The notes beneath the pieces are model-generated. The model made no database searches. It had not been told where the DNA came from and saw only the letters and a list, made by a program, of their open reading frames with translations. The position numbers and the translations under genes were made by a program. DNA of 64,000 nt. Origin: Phialocephala subalpina (lineage: Eukaryota > Ascomycota > Leotiomycetes > Helotiales > Mollisiaceae). The stretch covers positions 316,567 to 380,566 of the forward strand of contig FJOG01000032.1 in the NCBI GenBank assembly GCA_900073065.1, read 5' to 3'. Position 1 is the stretch's first letter. Each line of letters opens with the position of its first letter. Below are positions 36,601-48,682 of this stretch, piece by piece.

Positions 36601-39600
36601 CGAAAAGCGACTTTGAATAGGCGGTCGAGAAGCTTCAAGAGACGGCTGTTCCACCTGTTCGGGTCGCCGAGGACTCAAAGGGGCAATGACAGGCGAGTCG
36701 ATTTCCTCCCGATCCTGGTTGTTTGCTGGTTTAGGCTCGGTAGCTTCTGTCCTTGCAATGTGTTCTAGGGCAGGAGGAGGGACAGAGTCGGTGCCTTCCT
36801 CGCCATCTGAGGTAGACGCCCAATAATTATCATACTCCCGAGGGAGGTAGGTACTTTCGTGGCCTTGCTTCGGGTAGTTGCTCTCGTCGTATTCATCAGA
36901 AAGTATATTATCATTAAGAGCTGTTACGTCTGATGGCCTTGGACTCAGGCTTTTCACGATCTCCTTCCGGAGTTTGTCGTTCTCCTCATCATTGGGATGG
37001 GTGTCTGTACTGAGTGCTGGAAGCATTTGGGGTCTCGAAGGAGGCAACAATGCTTCACTAGCCTCTGCTTGAACAGGAGTCCGCGGCTTCAATGGCACAG
37101 GTGGCTTTGTTTCATAATCCTCGTTGCCATCGTCGCTTTCAGAACTGTCTTTGGGTGGAGGACTCGGAGCTGCGCTCGATTGTGCGGAGACGTCTCTGTG
37201 AACCGCATCTGCACGGAGCTGAGTCTCGGGAGGTGCTTGTTCCAGCTTCGGTAGTAGTCTAGGGTCAAGATTTGCGGTTGAATAAAGGTTTCCTCCTGGC
37301 GCCATGGCAGGATCAGGTGTAGGAGGCCCAGTACTGCCCGACACTGGTTTTCGACTGGGTGAGCGAGAAATAGTGACCCCACTGCCTTGGCCATGTTGAT
37401 CCAAAGAGGCTCCAGCCGTCCCTGCAAGTGCCGTACCAGCAACAGCGCCACCAAAAGTCGATTGGGGTAAGGCGTGCTTTGTGGTAGTGGGGGTGATATC
37501 CAAATTGCTTCCTCTACCCGCGCTACTGGCGGGTGAGACATCGCGAACAGGAGTTTGAGCTCTTAACGATGGAGGCTGAGTAAGATTTTCGCTTTGAGCT
37601 GTCGTTGCATAAGACGTCCAACCACCAGGTAACGATGGCCGAAAGCTTGCTTCACGTTCAGCAATTGGTCGTGGAGGCTGTAGGGGTTCGATTTCAGGAG
37701 AAGATATTTCAGGGGAAGCTTCTGAGACGATAGCATGCTGTCCACTGGCAATGATCTTGGTCTTGGTAAGATCTGGTGTTCTGGCAGGACTGTTGTCACT
37801 TCGCGGTGTGCTGATATCACGACGATAGCCTGGCTTGAATCCTGGAACTTCTCGGCCCCGATTCGTGTCTTCGGCCTCTCTCTCTGTCGTGGCTTCTGGT
37901 GAGTCGGGCTCATTGACGACCTCGAGTATCGATGAGTTTGATACATCGTGATTACGAGATGCAGCAGCAGCACCACTTGGAACCCTACTCATGATGGGAC
38001 TAATTCCTGTTGTGCCAGTACTTTCACTGTCGGTCCTCCTAGGGCCACTTCCAGTATTGGAAGCAGGTGTTGGCGGAACTGATGTGTCATCCGATCTGTC
38101 AAATGCCTGATTCACGACAGACCGGAATCCAAATGATGGTTGAGTGTGCAGTTTCAAATCTTCTGCCACAGGAGAAAGTGTTGATGTTGATGCCGTAGCC
38201 GAGCTCTCTGAATGCTTCATCGTCGGAAGCTCTGGGGCCTCCTCCTTCGGCTGAGAAAATAAATCCATCCCAAATCCGGACATTCGGTTCAAGTCTGGCA
38301 GCTTTGGACTTATAGACAATCTTCGTGCCTCTTCTTCATCGACTTCGTGCGCGATTGCAGACTCTCCAGGCTGTTGAGGATGAGTATGAGTCGTAGTGTC
38401 AGGTTGTGGAGCTTGTTTATTGACATTGACACCTTCAAAGCCGTACTCGCTCTTCCTCTCCCTGACTGGCTCGAGCATTGGCATCAAACGACGTCCCGAC
38501 TCAGAACCATCGTCGCCCTCGAAGCTTGTACGACGTCTGCCGCCACCCAAACTGTCCGAGCTTGACTTCTCATTCAAATGGGAAACAACAGGAGAGTCGG
38601 ACCTATCGCTGGATCTAACACCACCAGTAGCAGAGTCGATGCTTGGCCGACTTCCAGATTCTATAGATTGACGTCGTTCCTCCTCAGCACGCTTGTAAAT
38701 GTCTGCAGGTCGAATGAAGGGGAGAGCTTTGCCAGTAGGGGTATTGGGTGACCTCGCCGCAGCACCAGGTGAAGCCGATCGAGGTCCAGAAACCCAGGGC
38801 CTGGGTGCAGATTCTGCTGGGGATGGCCTGGTAATCTCTGACAGAGGCGGTCCCGCGACCTGGCTTAAGCTGCTCTTTCTTGCAGGGAATCTTGTGGAGG
38901 GTGAATCCGTAGCGGATTGGGGAGCAGGTGAAGCCCGGGTTGTAAGTGGTGGGGGGACCGCTGATGGAGAGAAATCCCGTCGAGCTTGAAAATCACTTGC
39001 AGAAGAAGGCGCTACAGATGCGGGCGATATGACAGAGCTTTCACCGGTATTGACTCTTCCAGGCTGCAGAACATCGGGATGAGGTGATCCAGAGATCGGG
39101 GACACCATTTGGCTTGCTTTTTGAAGTCCTGTATTGACTGGAGGTTGTTGTGTTTGTATCTGGAGAGCGGGCGGCCCACTGGGGTTGCGAGAAGACGGGA
39201 CACCAGTAATCTGCGAGAACCTTGTAGCAGCAGCACCAGATGTTGGCGTCGTCGTTACTGGAGATGGTTGTCTCATGGTGCTGCTTGAAAAGTTGCGCTT
39301 CTCATCGTCTGCATCGAAAGAGTTGCTCCGTCCACGGGGATCACTTGCACTTGGCAGCGGCGGAAGCTCGCCATATTTCTTTGAATTGTCGAATGCTGGA
39401 GATTCTGGCTTCGCAGAGCTCTGCATTCCTTGCCCTTGCTGTCGAAAACCCGTTGGTTTGGATGGTGGAGGGGGAGCATCGTATTCATCGTCATCGCCCC
39501 AATCGTCTCCTCCGTAGTTGACTGCTGGTGCCTGTGTCCACTTCTTCGTCTTTTGTCGATTCACATTCGTCTGGTACGATATGCTGGACGCAGATTGAGG

Positions 39601-39698
39601 GGTCCTGATGACATGTTAGCAATGCGAAGGAATGAGGCAATTAGGATCTCGTACATCGGCGAGCCTTGGTCGAAGGTATTGGGAAATGTGGGCGCCAT
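30601..39698 (-). CDS. Giant proline/serine-rich, mostly disordered protein
   Basis: I propose exons 39655-39698, 35545-39604, 30695-35292 and 30601-30643 (introns 50, 252 and 51 bp), 2914 residues. Two long frames look like separate genes, but the first runs into its stop just after a GTAGAT donor (GGDK/intron). The second has no proper start before a CATACAG acceptor, and both junctions are in phase. The first exon supplies an ATG and MAPTFPNTFDQGSPM. The last supplies NPYAAGAWDDGFD after a GTGAGT donor with a TGACTAAC branch site. The protein has an acidic N-terminal patch (GGDDWGDDDEYD), long P/S/Q/R-rich low-complexity stretches, a lysine/glycine-rich segment before the large intron and short polyproline runs. 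No catalytic domain is visible. A scaffold or cortical role is conceivable, but function is unknown. It is divergent from SED5. Confidence 0.87.
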
Positions 39699-40584
39699 GA
39701 TGGGCAGTTTTCAATGACCCGTATGCTACGAGACATTCATCACCGTGCCTATGCGTACATTGGTGGTGGGATTGATGAAGGCCAGCAATGCAAAATGCGC
39801 GCGTTGACGAGTGTCGATCGTCCCAGTATTATCTGCCCAGCTAACGTCAGGCTAGCAGCTAGAATCCCTCTGTCTATCTGCGCGTAGAGCGAAGGCTGAC
39901 GGCGGTGAGAGGGGGATAATTATGATTAAGAAAAATATCAGACGAAAGTGAAGCTGTAGATGCCTCACTCCTTTGAAAGATCCGTTGGCTGTGGGAGAAT
40001 GATGATGAGTTCCGTTCCTTCTCCCGAGCGCTCCAAACAATCAAAGTCTTGGTCGCTGGTCAACTGCAGAAACCCTGTCCAAAGATCAGCCGTCTTCGCA
40101 TCATACTCCACTTATTCTGACTGCGCCACTTAGTACAGCATCAATGATTGGCGCTCGCCACATCCTCAGTGCGCTACTCCAGATTGGCTCAAGCTTTCCA
40201 CTAATTTTAGGATGAAAGCCTGGACATATTGGTGCCTTGAATTCAAGGCCACAACTAGCATCACTGACCGACCGCAGTGCAAATCGAAACACCAGCTGTC
40301 CTAACACCACGACTCCGTTTTCAACTGCGACTTCGACTTCATCTCTTTCTCTTCGACTCGACTTTACACTTCCTAATAAGAGACTGCGTTCACACACTCC
40401 TTCGAAATTTCATTGTCCCCAGCCACTGTAATAATAATACGACTTCGATCCGAGCCTCCGGAAGGTTGAACCAGAAGGCGAACAAGGAGTACGACGTGCG
40501 CCCCACGCGCCCAACAACCTCAGCAAGGCCATCCCACTGCGCTGAATTCGATAACGACGATCCAGACTCGCGCTATCCGTCGCG
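39699..40584. promoter_or_regulatory. Divergent promoter between the giant gene and SED5
   Basis: An 886-bp stretch between two outward-facing starts. It has CT-rich tracts before the SED5 ATG (about 40330-40420), common for fungal core promoters. No specific operator was recognised. Confidence 0.5.
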
Positions 40585-41643
40585 ATGGCGGTATCTTCGA
40601 TTCAGGACCGGACGAATGAGTTCCGTTCAGTCCTCGCCCAAGCACAGAAGCGACAAGCATCCTCAAAGGTTGGCGCGCAGAGACAATCTCTGCTCAGCGA
40701 CTCGCAGAAGGCTGCAGCAAATGGAGATGCGAAACCCAAGAGATCGGATTTTGCCAGGAGGGCGGCGGACATTGGGCGAGGGATATCAGCTACGATGGGG
40801 AAACTGGAAAAGCTGGCACAACGTGGGACTCTCACCTAGATCCATACACATCAAATACTGACCGTATATAGTTGCAAAGCGGAAAACGCTATTCGATGAC
40901 CGGCCCGTCGAAATCAACGAACTCACATCCATCATTAAACAAGATCTCTCGGCACTAAACGCACAAATTGGATCCCTACAAGCCCTGACCCGAGCACAGC
41001 ATCCCAAAGCCGATCAAGAAGGAGAACACAACAAGAATGTGGTTTTCTTGCTTCAAGGGAAGCTCACAGATGTATCTGTCAATTTCAAGGACGTGTTGGA
41101 AGTCCGGACGAAGAATATCCAGGCATCCAGAGCCCGAACGGAGAACTTCGTATCCCACGTCTCACAACACGTCGCGCCTTCAATATCACAATCAGCCTCA
41201 CCGTTGTACAGCACACCAGCACGAGGTTCACCAGGACCAGGTCAAGATTCGTTATCATTGAACCCAGTTGGAGATCAGCAACTCCTAATGATGGAAGAAG
41301 CACAACCCCAGAATACATACATCCAACAAAGAGGCGAGGCAATCGAAGCCATAGAAAGAACGATCAGCGAACTGGGAGGCATTTTCGGGCAACTGGCGAC
41401 CATGGTTTCAGAACAGAGCGAGATGATCCAAAGAATAGACGCCAACACAGAGGACGTGGTAGACAACGTACAAGGCGCCCAAAGGGAACTGCTCAAGTAC
41501 TGGTCGAGAGTGTCTGGGAACCGCTGGCTGGTTGCTAAGATGTTCGGTGTTCTCATGATTTTCTTTTTGTAAGCACTCTCCATTCGTATTTTCATGATTC
41601 GTGGCTAATATTGGACAGACTCTGGGTTCTGGTTGCAGGTTAG
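40585..41643 (+). CDS. SED5: Syntaxin-5 / Sed5 Qa-SNARE
   Basis: Exons 40585-40822, 40872-41568 and 41619-41643 give 319 residues with introns of 49 and 50 bp. The N-terminal peptide SSIQDRTNEF is the Sly1-binding type found in syntaxin-5. An Habc-like helical region follows (about 50-180), then the SNARE motif (about 228-288) with the zero-layer Gln261 in SEQSEMIQRID. The tail is a C-terminal membrane anchor (about 301-317) encoded across the last intron. It acts in ER-Golgi and intra-Golgi fusion as the Qa partner in SNARE complexes. It is an essential housekeeping gene, intact here. The last exon codes for only eight residues and is easily missed. Confidence 0.97.
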
Positions 41644-42561
41644 AGCAGCCACACGAATCGATGCATTGGTGGCTCCTGTGCTTATTGTATAACTATTGTA
41701 GAAAGAGCGCGCTGCTTATACCATTTAATACAGTGACTCAGGTCACATTCACGAAGTTGGAAGTTTATCCTCCACACCCACATCGTCTTATTGTATTCGT
41801 TGATTGCATTCTCTAGTTGAAAGTTGATCTTTGAACTCGTGCTTGGTAGCGCTTGAAGTACATGCGCACCAATCCCAGTTCACGGAGACAATAACTGAAT
41901 CTCCATCTCGCATCACAGCAACATCACCTCACCTCACCTCGGCACGATCCGGTATTTGCCCCGCATCTCACTTCCTTATCAATCGAATGCGGGCTTCCCC
42001 ACGACTCACCGCAACCAAGCGGCTGTGGCTCAACCTCACTCGAACGCATCACGAGGAACCCCGGAATCCACCCCAGATTAGGAAGCGGGTCCATCTCCTC
42101 TACGAAGTACGCGGTCGGCAGATCTCTTCCACCCGCTCCAATCCCTGATCTTAATGGATTTATTAAATGCTTAAAGCAAGCTTAAAGTTTCCTTCCCCGA
42201 TGATCCCCGCGGCCCTACTATGTAGCCGCTCCAGATGGATGGGCTCGTGGTACCTGAGAACCCTTGAAAGGAAGCGATGTCCGACAGGCTTCTCTACGAT
42301 GATGCAGGAACTACTGCATTCGACATGCAACGAACCCTCGATTGATGGATGAAGATGCGAGAGCTCGGACAGAGATCTATTGCGGAAGGAGAATTCAGTC
42401 ATGAATTCCACAAGTGATCTTCTCCGGGGCATGTCCCTCTAACGTTTCCCCATCTCTTCTCCCCATGACCTCGCAGCTATAAGAGCTTGAGATGTTCCCA
42501 GAGCCGTGGGCGAGCTTCTCCTCTATACCGAAGCTCAATCTCGGTCACTCAGTCGCCAGTC
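41644..42561. other. Intergenic between SED5 and the GH51 gene
   Basis: 918 bp without a credible gene. A CCCTGA hexamer occurs at 42143-42148. A TATA-like TATAAGAG lies at about 42479, 80 bp before the GH51 start. Confidence 0.5.
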
Positions 42562-44785
42562 ATGTTTTCTCTCCAAAACATCTGTCGCAGCCTCGGGCTA
42601 GTATCTCTTGTCCTATCTTCTCTTACAAACGCAGCTACTCTGACAGTATCTACAACTGGTGGGAATGCTTCTAGTCCGTTGCTTTATGGGTTGATGTTTG
42701 AGGTATGCTCTACCTCCACCTTCCCAAATCCATACGCTTCCCATTCCAAGTGAACATTACTGACAAATTTTAGGATATCAACAACTCAGGCGACGGTGGA
42801 ATTCACGGTCAACTCCTAAAAAACAACGGATTTCAAGGCACCTCGCCAACTACCAGTCCCTACGCCGCCGTCGGCTCCGCAACCATCTCACGAGATACCT
42901 CCAACCCCCTCTCTTCCGCCATAACCTCATCCCTCAAAGTGTCCGTTGCAAGCGGGACAACCGGATACGTAGGTTTCTCCAACGCAGGCTACAACGGTGT
43001 CCCAGTCAACCTCGACACCTACGCCAACTATTTCTGGGTCAAAGGCGCCTACTCCGGCATCGTGACCTTGGAACTTGTTGGAGCGAGTAGCGGGATTGTT
43101 TATGCGAGTCAGAATTTGACGATTACGAGTACGGCGAGCAGTTTTAGCTATATTGATACGACGTTTGCGAGTACGCAGAGTCCGGATGGGAATAATGTTT
43201 GGCAGTTGACTTTTGATGCGAGTCAGGTTGCGGGTGGGAGTTTGTGGTTTGCGTTGCCGCAGCTTTTTCCGGTTACGTATCATGCGAGATATAATGGGAT
43301 AAGGCTTGATGTGGGAAATTTCCTTGAGGCGATGAACCCGAGTTTCTTGAGGTTTCCGGGCGGGAACAACCTGTGAGTATTTTCGTGGAGATACTTGACA
43401 CTTGCTGATAACGGAGCAGCGAGGGAGCATCTCCAGCAACAAGATGGAAGTGGAACGAGACTATTGGTCCTGTCGAAGACAGACCAGGTCGCCAAGGTGA
43501 CTGGGGATATGCAAACACCGATGCACTTGGTAAGTTTCTCGGCTTCCTACTCTCATAGCTCTTGCTTATTCTCCAGGTCTCATGGAATACCTTCAGTGGT
43601 GCGAGGATATGAATTTGGCGCCTGTTCTCGCCATCTGGTCAGGCTTGTCTCTTGGAGGTGGGATCGCGTCAGGGACTGCCCTGACACCATACGTCAACGA
43701 TGCTTTGAATGAGCTTGAATTCTTGCTCGGGAGTACATCTACGACCCTCGGTGCTCTGCGCTCCTCGTATGGTCATCCTGCTCCTTACAATAGTAAGTAA
43801 ATATCGACCACCTAAAACTACATCCTCAGGATTGGTATCAACATCCCAACTGATATCGACGTGTTGGTCCTGAAAGTCTTCAAAATAATGCCGAACAATC
43901 AGAATTTGCACATTGACTGACCATTTTTCAGTCACCATGCTCGAAATCGGCAACGAAGACAACCTCTCCTCCGGCTGTTCCACCTACGCATCCCGCTTTA
44001 CGGCCTTCTACAACGCCATCCACGCCACCTATCCCTCTATCACAATAATCGCATCCACCACCTCCTCTTCCTGCCTCCCGTCCCCCCTTCCCTCCGGAGT
44101 ATGGACCGACATCCACCACTACGAAGAGCCGCACGCATTCGTCTCCCTCTTCAACGAATTCGACAACTATCCCCGCACAGACGGCTACGGAATCTTCGTC
44201 GGTGAATATGCGAACACAGCTGATGATTCGGGGGCAACGACGTATTGGAGTACGGTCCAGGGAGCGGTGAGTGAGGCTGTGTATATGATCGGGTTGGAGA
44301 GGAATTCGGATTTGGTGAAGATGGCGTCCTATGCCCCGTTGCTAGAACACTACGATGTCGCGGAATGGTCACCCGACCTAGTCGGGCTCGATGCCCGCCC
44401 AGGCTCTTTGACAGGCTCCGTCTCTTACTACGTCCAGAAACTCTTCTCCACCGCTCGCGGCAACACGATTCTACCAGTAACCTCAGACACGGCGTTTAAT
44501 CCGCTGTTCTGGGTAGCGAGTTCCACTACCACGGGGAAATATTATGTCAAGTTGGCGAACTATGGGACGACAGCTCAGAGTGTGACGATCAAGATTCCAA
44601 ATGCAAGTGGAGTGAGTGCCACTGCTGGGTTGCAGACGTTGACGGGTGGGGCAACGAGTAGTAATTATCCGTTGGATGTTACAGTTTTGCCGACCAGCAC
44701 CACGGTCAGTGGGAGTGCGAGCGGCGGGTGGACGTTTAGTGTGCCGGGGTATGGGGTTGCGGTTTTGACGGTTAGTCCGGCGTGA
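42562..44785 (+). CDS. GH51 alpha-L-arabinofuranosidase, secreted
   Basis: Exons 42562-42702, 42774-43372, 43420-43529, 43577-43792 and 43932-44785 give 639 residues; introns are 71, 47, 47 and 139 bp. A signal peptide (MFSLQNICRSLGLVSLVLSS, cleavage near ANA/TNA-A) leads in. A beta-sandwich carbohydrate-binding-like region (about 60-190) precedes the GH51 barrel. LRFPGGNNLEG marks the barrel entry. The general acid/base is Glu364 in LEIGNED and the nucleophile Glu447 in FVGEYAN. A C-terminal beta domain completes it. Enzymes of this family release terminal arabinofuranose from arabinan and arabinoxylan, which suits trimming of rhamnogalacturonan-I side chains. Its length matches fungal AbfA-type enzymes. 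It is the left-most wall-degrading gene in the window. Confidence 0.96.
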
Positions 44786-45237
44786 TTGCTGAGTTTCTTG
44801 TAACAAAAGTTGAGGTTGGGATGGGGAAATGGGTTGGATGGATGTTTGATCGATTTGAAAACGAAAGTGTGCATGAACAGCATCTCGATGTCAAATAAAT
44901 GCTGCGTGCTTCAAGTTCATTCTACTTCTGAAAAGTTGTGAACTTGAACTCAGACTTTCACGTAATAAATGTCGATTCAAAGTAGCCGCGAGGCAAGAAA
45001 GTTAACAGGTGAACTTAATTGAGGATAGACCTTCAGCGACTGAGAGAACAAGAGCTGCAACTGGAACTTGGGAAGGTTTGTCCCAAATCAGGTGATTGTC
45101 TGCCTAATTCGGAATAGTCCTCGCTCAAGACCGGACCCACTTTTTGAGTTCCTCCCTCCAACTTCAGCACAAGAGCAAACTTTCAGAAAACAACGCGTAA
45201 CTTCAATCGAACGATAAGACAACCTTGAGGAAGACTC
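44786..45237. other. Intergenic
   Basis: 3' region of the GH51 gene and promoter of the next gene. I see nothing specific. Confidence 0.5.
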
Positions 45238-46954
45238 ATGTCTAGAGCCGTCTTCTTGATCGCAACGATGCGCGAACTATCCGAAATCATGCGCGTCCTA
45301 CCACAGGAGATTTACGATGAGGTGCGATTTTATATATCTACCGTTCGGTTTCAAGTAGCTGACCGCAAACAGATTGCCTCTCAATTCGAAGCCGTGATCC
45401 CGTACCAAGAGCCACCCAGAGGCGCGCCGAGAAATACCTCCCCATTCGTCTGCTACGATATGGTTACAGCCTGGTATGGTCGGAATTCGAGACCTGACGT
45501 GGAGACATTGAAGGACCTATGCTTAGTGTCAAAGGCTTTTAACCTTGCTGCTACTACTGTTCTGTTTCGAAATACACGTTCATTGTGGACCCCACGCTGT
45601 GCCTATTGGTGGCTTCAGAGTCGGAACAGCTTATCTTTGAGTCTGCCACCGAAGTACGTCAAGAATCTCGATATCCAGCTCCACACGTTCTTCGCCAAGT
45701 CAGCAGCACATGAGCAAACAAACGAAGACCGAGAGATCTCAGCTTCTGTGGGAAAATTCATTGACGATCTTTCCGAAGGCCTGAATTCAGTTGGAGGGCT
45801 TCGATCTCTCTACATCAACACAGGATCCTGGAAATCCCGGTTCATATATGATTCGTATGGAGTAAGAACCGGCGACACACGTGCTGAGGATGTCGACATG
45901 GAGCACCTGACGTCTTTCCTGAATCAACTCTGCAAATCCTTCTCGACACCCTCCTCCTTCTCCCATCTTACTGAATTACGATTGTCATTTCCAAGCTCCT
46001 ATGACTTCGTCGCCCTCGGGAAGATAATTCCTGGTTCTTTCCTACAACAGCTGAAGGCACTGGGTCTCGCAGTAGCAGATGCAACAGGGCCAGGGGGGTC
46101 AAGCTCCTATTTGGCTCAATCAGATCTGGACAGTGATGGAGATGATAGATTCGAGTCATCCAACCTCCAGAAACTGTACCCAAACAAACAATATGCGCAT
46201 GCTATGTTTGACCTCGCATCGCGCTGTCCCAACCTCGAATCTCTGATTCTAGAAAGCACGCACAGACTTGATTGCAACCTTCTATCACTAAGCACTTCGA
46301 AACTTAGGCAAGTGACCTTCTTATAGCAGTATCCCTACTCCTCGTACATTAGCATATGCAATTCCAACCGCTACGGAGACATGCACGCCTACTACCTGAG
46401 GTCTTTGAAACAGCTATATAGACTTATTTCTCATTAGATCCTTCTTCCTTTGCCGTATGATCATCAGTGCATCAAAGTTGGTTGAATTACTTTCTCCATC
46501 AGCACTGTCAAGACTATGGATTCACGATGTCGAATTGACTTCAGGGTCGTGGGATGAGGTCTTCGACCATCTTCAAAAATGCGACAATCTAGAGTACCTC
46601 AACCCATCCAACTGCTCGTATGCGAGAGGTGGGTCATCTATTCACTACAGAGATTGGAACGTTAGGGAATGGGAGGATACTAATAACCTTTGGAGTACAC
46701 ATGAGCGAGATGGCACAACGTTGGTAAAGCTTGTTGAGAGCTTAGTGGAGAAGGCGGGTGGGAGAGCAAAGTATCCTGACATGAATATTGAGCAGGCGAT
46801 GTTACCATCCGAGGTGTACAGCGATGACGAGGACGACAGCGAGGAGGATCCAAACATCGACGACTTTGACGACTATGAGAGTCTTCATGACTACGTCTCC
46901 GGAGACGACGATTTCGATGGCGAGTACGAATACGACGAGAATGATCACTATTAA
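45238..46954 (+). CDS. F-box-like protein with acidic tail, probably two exons
   Basis: The first frame (45238-46326) has an F-box-like start, VLPQEIYDEV, and a DLCLVSKAFNLAAT segment typical of fungal F-box/LRR-like proteins. A second frame (to 46954) resumes with ASKLVELLSPSALSRLWIHDVEL, which continues the same type of repeat, and ends in a very acidic tail (DDEDDSEEDPN...). A GC-AG intron 46308-46467 (donor AG/GCAAGT, acceptor CATCAG) would join them in phase to 518 residues. A GT donor at 46312 does not fit the frame. Alternatively the gene is broken. Such proteins may act as adaptors of SCF ubiquitin ligases; the target is unknown and a link to the pectin genes is not evident. Confidence 0.6.
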
Positions 46955-47638
46955 TGAGGACGTGGTGGTGGTAGTGGCATCAGCGACGGCAATGTAGCAG
47001 TACCCGGTAATTCAGTAATAATGTACTTGTATCAGGCAGCCCTTCCAGCAAGGCTTCATAGGATGGTCAGAGGAGCAAAATGTCACCCCAAAGGGTATGT
47101 GGCGTCGTGGGACGAAAGCTCCTCGCCTTCATTCGTCCATGAAATTCAACTACGCGACAACTAGGTCCTTCATCCTAGGAAACATTTTTTGTTCCATCTG
47201 CAAACATGCAGGTTCTTTGCGGCTGAAGCTACCCCTGACACGAGCGGAGGGTCTTCGGTCCGTGGATGACTGTACGGTATTTCGCCCAGCCTATCGGAAT
47301 GTCACTGAGCATTCGCGAAAGGCTCAGCCAATGGACGCACACGGCATCGCGGTTGTCGGAATACCGATGTCTACGAGTCTTCTGTTATTGTTGCTGAACA
47401 AATCCGCGCTGCGGACGAGATATAATTCTCTATGATGTGGTTTATAAGAAATGCGATGCTCGGTTTTTGTGGCCTTCCTAGTTCATGCCACACTCTTCCG
47501 TCTCAAGTTTATTTCGACCTCTCTCCATCTTCTAATCCGCAATTTTTCTGCAGATTTTCTCTGAATTACTTCATCGTTCTTGCAATTCAGGTTGTTGTCT
47601 TCGAAATTTTCTGCTACTTCTCACCATAGCCTAACAAC
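46955..47638. other. Intergenic upstream of the RTA1-like gene
   Basis: 684 bp without a gene. 47231-47262 resembles 63270-63300 in the PL4/CE12 promoter (ACCCCTGAC, then GCGGAGG and TTCG at matching spacing). A pyrimidine-rich stretch precedes the start. Confidence 0.5.
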
Positions 47639-48682
47639 ATGGCGGCGAACGTCACCCAGAATGCGAACGAGACACTGAACATCGCATTCAACGGAGTCCA
47701 GGCACTCTTCATACCAACAAACGGCATCACAGGCTTCAACAGAAACAATAACACCGGCTACGGCAACATCACAATACTCCAAAACCACGATGCTCTCTGC
47801 ACAACAACTCTCTGCGACCTCACTCTCGCCCACTTCAACTACATACCCTCCCTCGGCGGCAACGCATTCTACGCTGGCATCTTCGGCATCTACATACTCC
47901 TGAACCTCTTTTTCGGCATCTGCTACAAGACATGGGGCTACATGGCAGCCATGTTCTTTGGCCTATCAGGCGAAGTAGTAGGCTACATCGGCCGCATCCT
48001 CCTCTACCAAAATCCGTTCGATCCCACCGGCAACAATTTCCTCATCTACCTCGTCTGTCTGACCATCTCGCCTGCTTTCCTCTCGGCGGCTATCTATCTC
48101 TGCCTCGCTCGCATCGTTGTTATTTATGGAGAACATCTTTCGATATTTAAGCCCAGGACATACACGCTTATTTTTTGCGGGTGTGATATCTTCAGTTTGG
48201 TGTTGCAGGCGGCTGGAGGTGGAATTGCTTCTGGAGCTACAACGCCGAGTCAGGATCAGTTGGGCATCAATGTCATGCTAGCTGGTCTCAGTGTTCAAGT
48301 CGTCTCTTTGTTCCTTTTCGCATGCATGTGCGCCGAGTTCGCCAACCGCCTCCGTCGAAACCCAGACTCATGGAATACACAACACGCCCAACTCTACAAC
48401 GGAAGAGTCTTCAAATCCTTCCTGATAGGGTTGTGTGTGGCGACTTTAACTATCTTTATTCGAAGTACATTCAGAGTTGCTGAACTGTCGGGAGGCTTCC
48501 ATGGTCCGTTGGCGAATAACCAAGTGAGCTTTATGGTGTTGGAGGGAGCAATGGTTATTATGGCTACGAGTTGTTTGACGTTATTGCATCCGGGGTTGTG
48601 CTTTCAGGGTTTCTGGCATGCGGCGAATTTTTCGTTCCTGCAGAAGAAGATTTCGGTTGAGTCGGAGGTGGAGATGGCTTGA
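47639..48682 (+). CDS. RTA1-like seven-helix membrane protein
   Basis: An intronless gene of 347 residues. An asparagine-rich extracellular N-terminus with several N-x-T/S sites is followed by about seven hydrophobic helices. Family landmarks include GYIGR (near 120), the PAFLSAAIYLCLARIV helix, FCGCDIFSLVLQAAGGG, and RSTFRVAELSGGF before the last loop. RTA1/Rsb1 proteins sit in the plasma membrane and are linked to lipid translocation and resistance to toxic lipids or azole-like compounds. Length and motif order are normal. The relation to the neighbouring wall-degrading genes is unclear. Confidence 0.95.
   Translation: MAANVTQNANETLNIAFNGVQALFIPTNGITGFNRNNNTGYGNITILQNHDALCTTTLCDLTLAHFNYIPSLGGNAFYAGIFGIYILLNLFFGICYKTWGYMAAMFFGLSGEVVGYIGRILLYQNPFDPTGNNFLIYLVCLTISPAFLSAAIYLCLARIVVIYGEHLSIFKPRTYTLIFCGCDIFSLVLQAAGGGIASGATTPSQDQLGINVMLAGLSVQVVSLFLFACMCAEFANRLRRNPDSWNTQHAQLYNGRVFKSFLIGLCVATLTIFIRSTFRVAELSGGFHGPLANNQVSFMVLEGAMVIMATSCLTLLHPGLCFQGFWHAANFSFLQKKISVESEVEMA

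Noticed and set aside
43793..43931. An extra small exon inside the 139-bp GH51 intron
   Set aside because: Joining 43792 directly to 43932 gives the expected family wording into the LEIGNED motif, leaving no room for extra residues.
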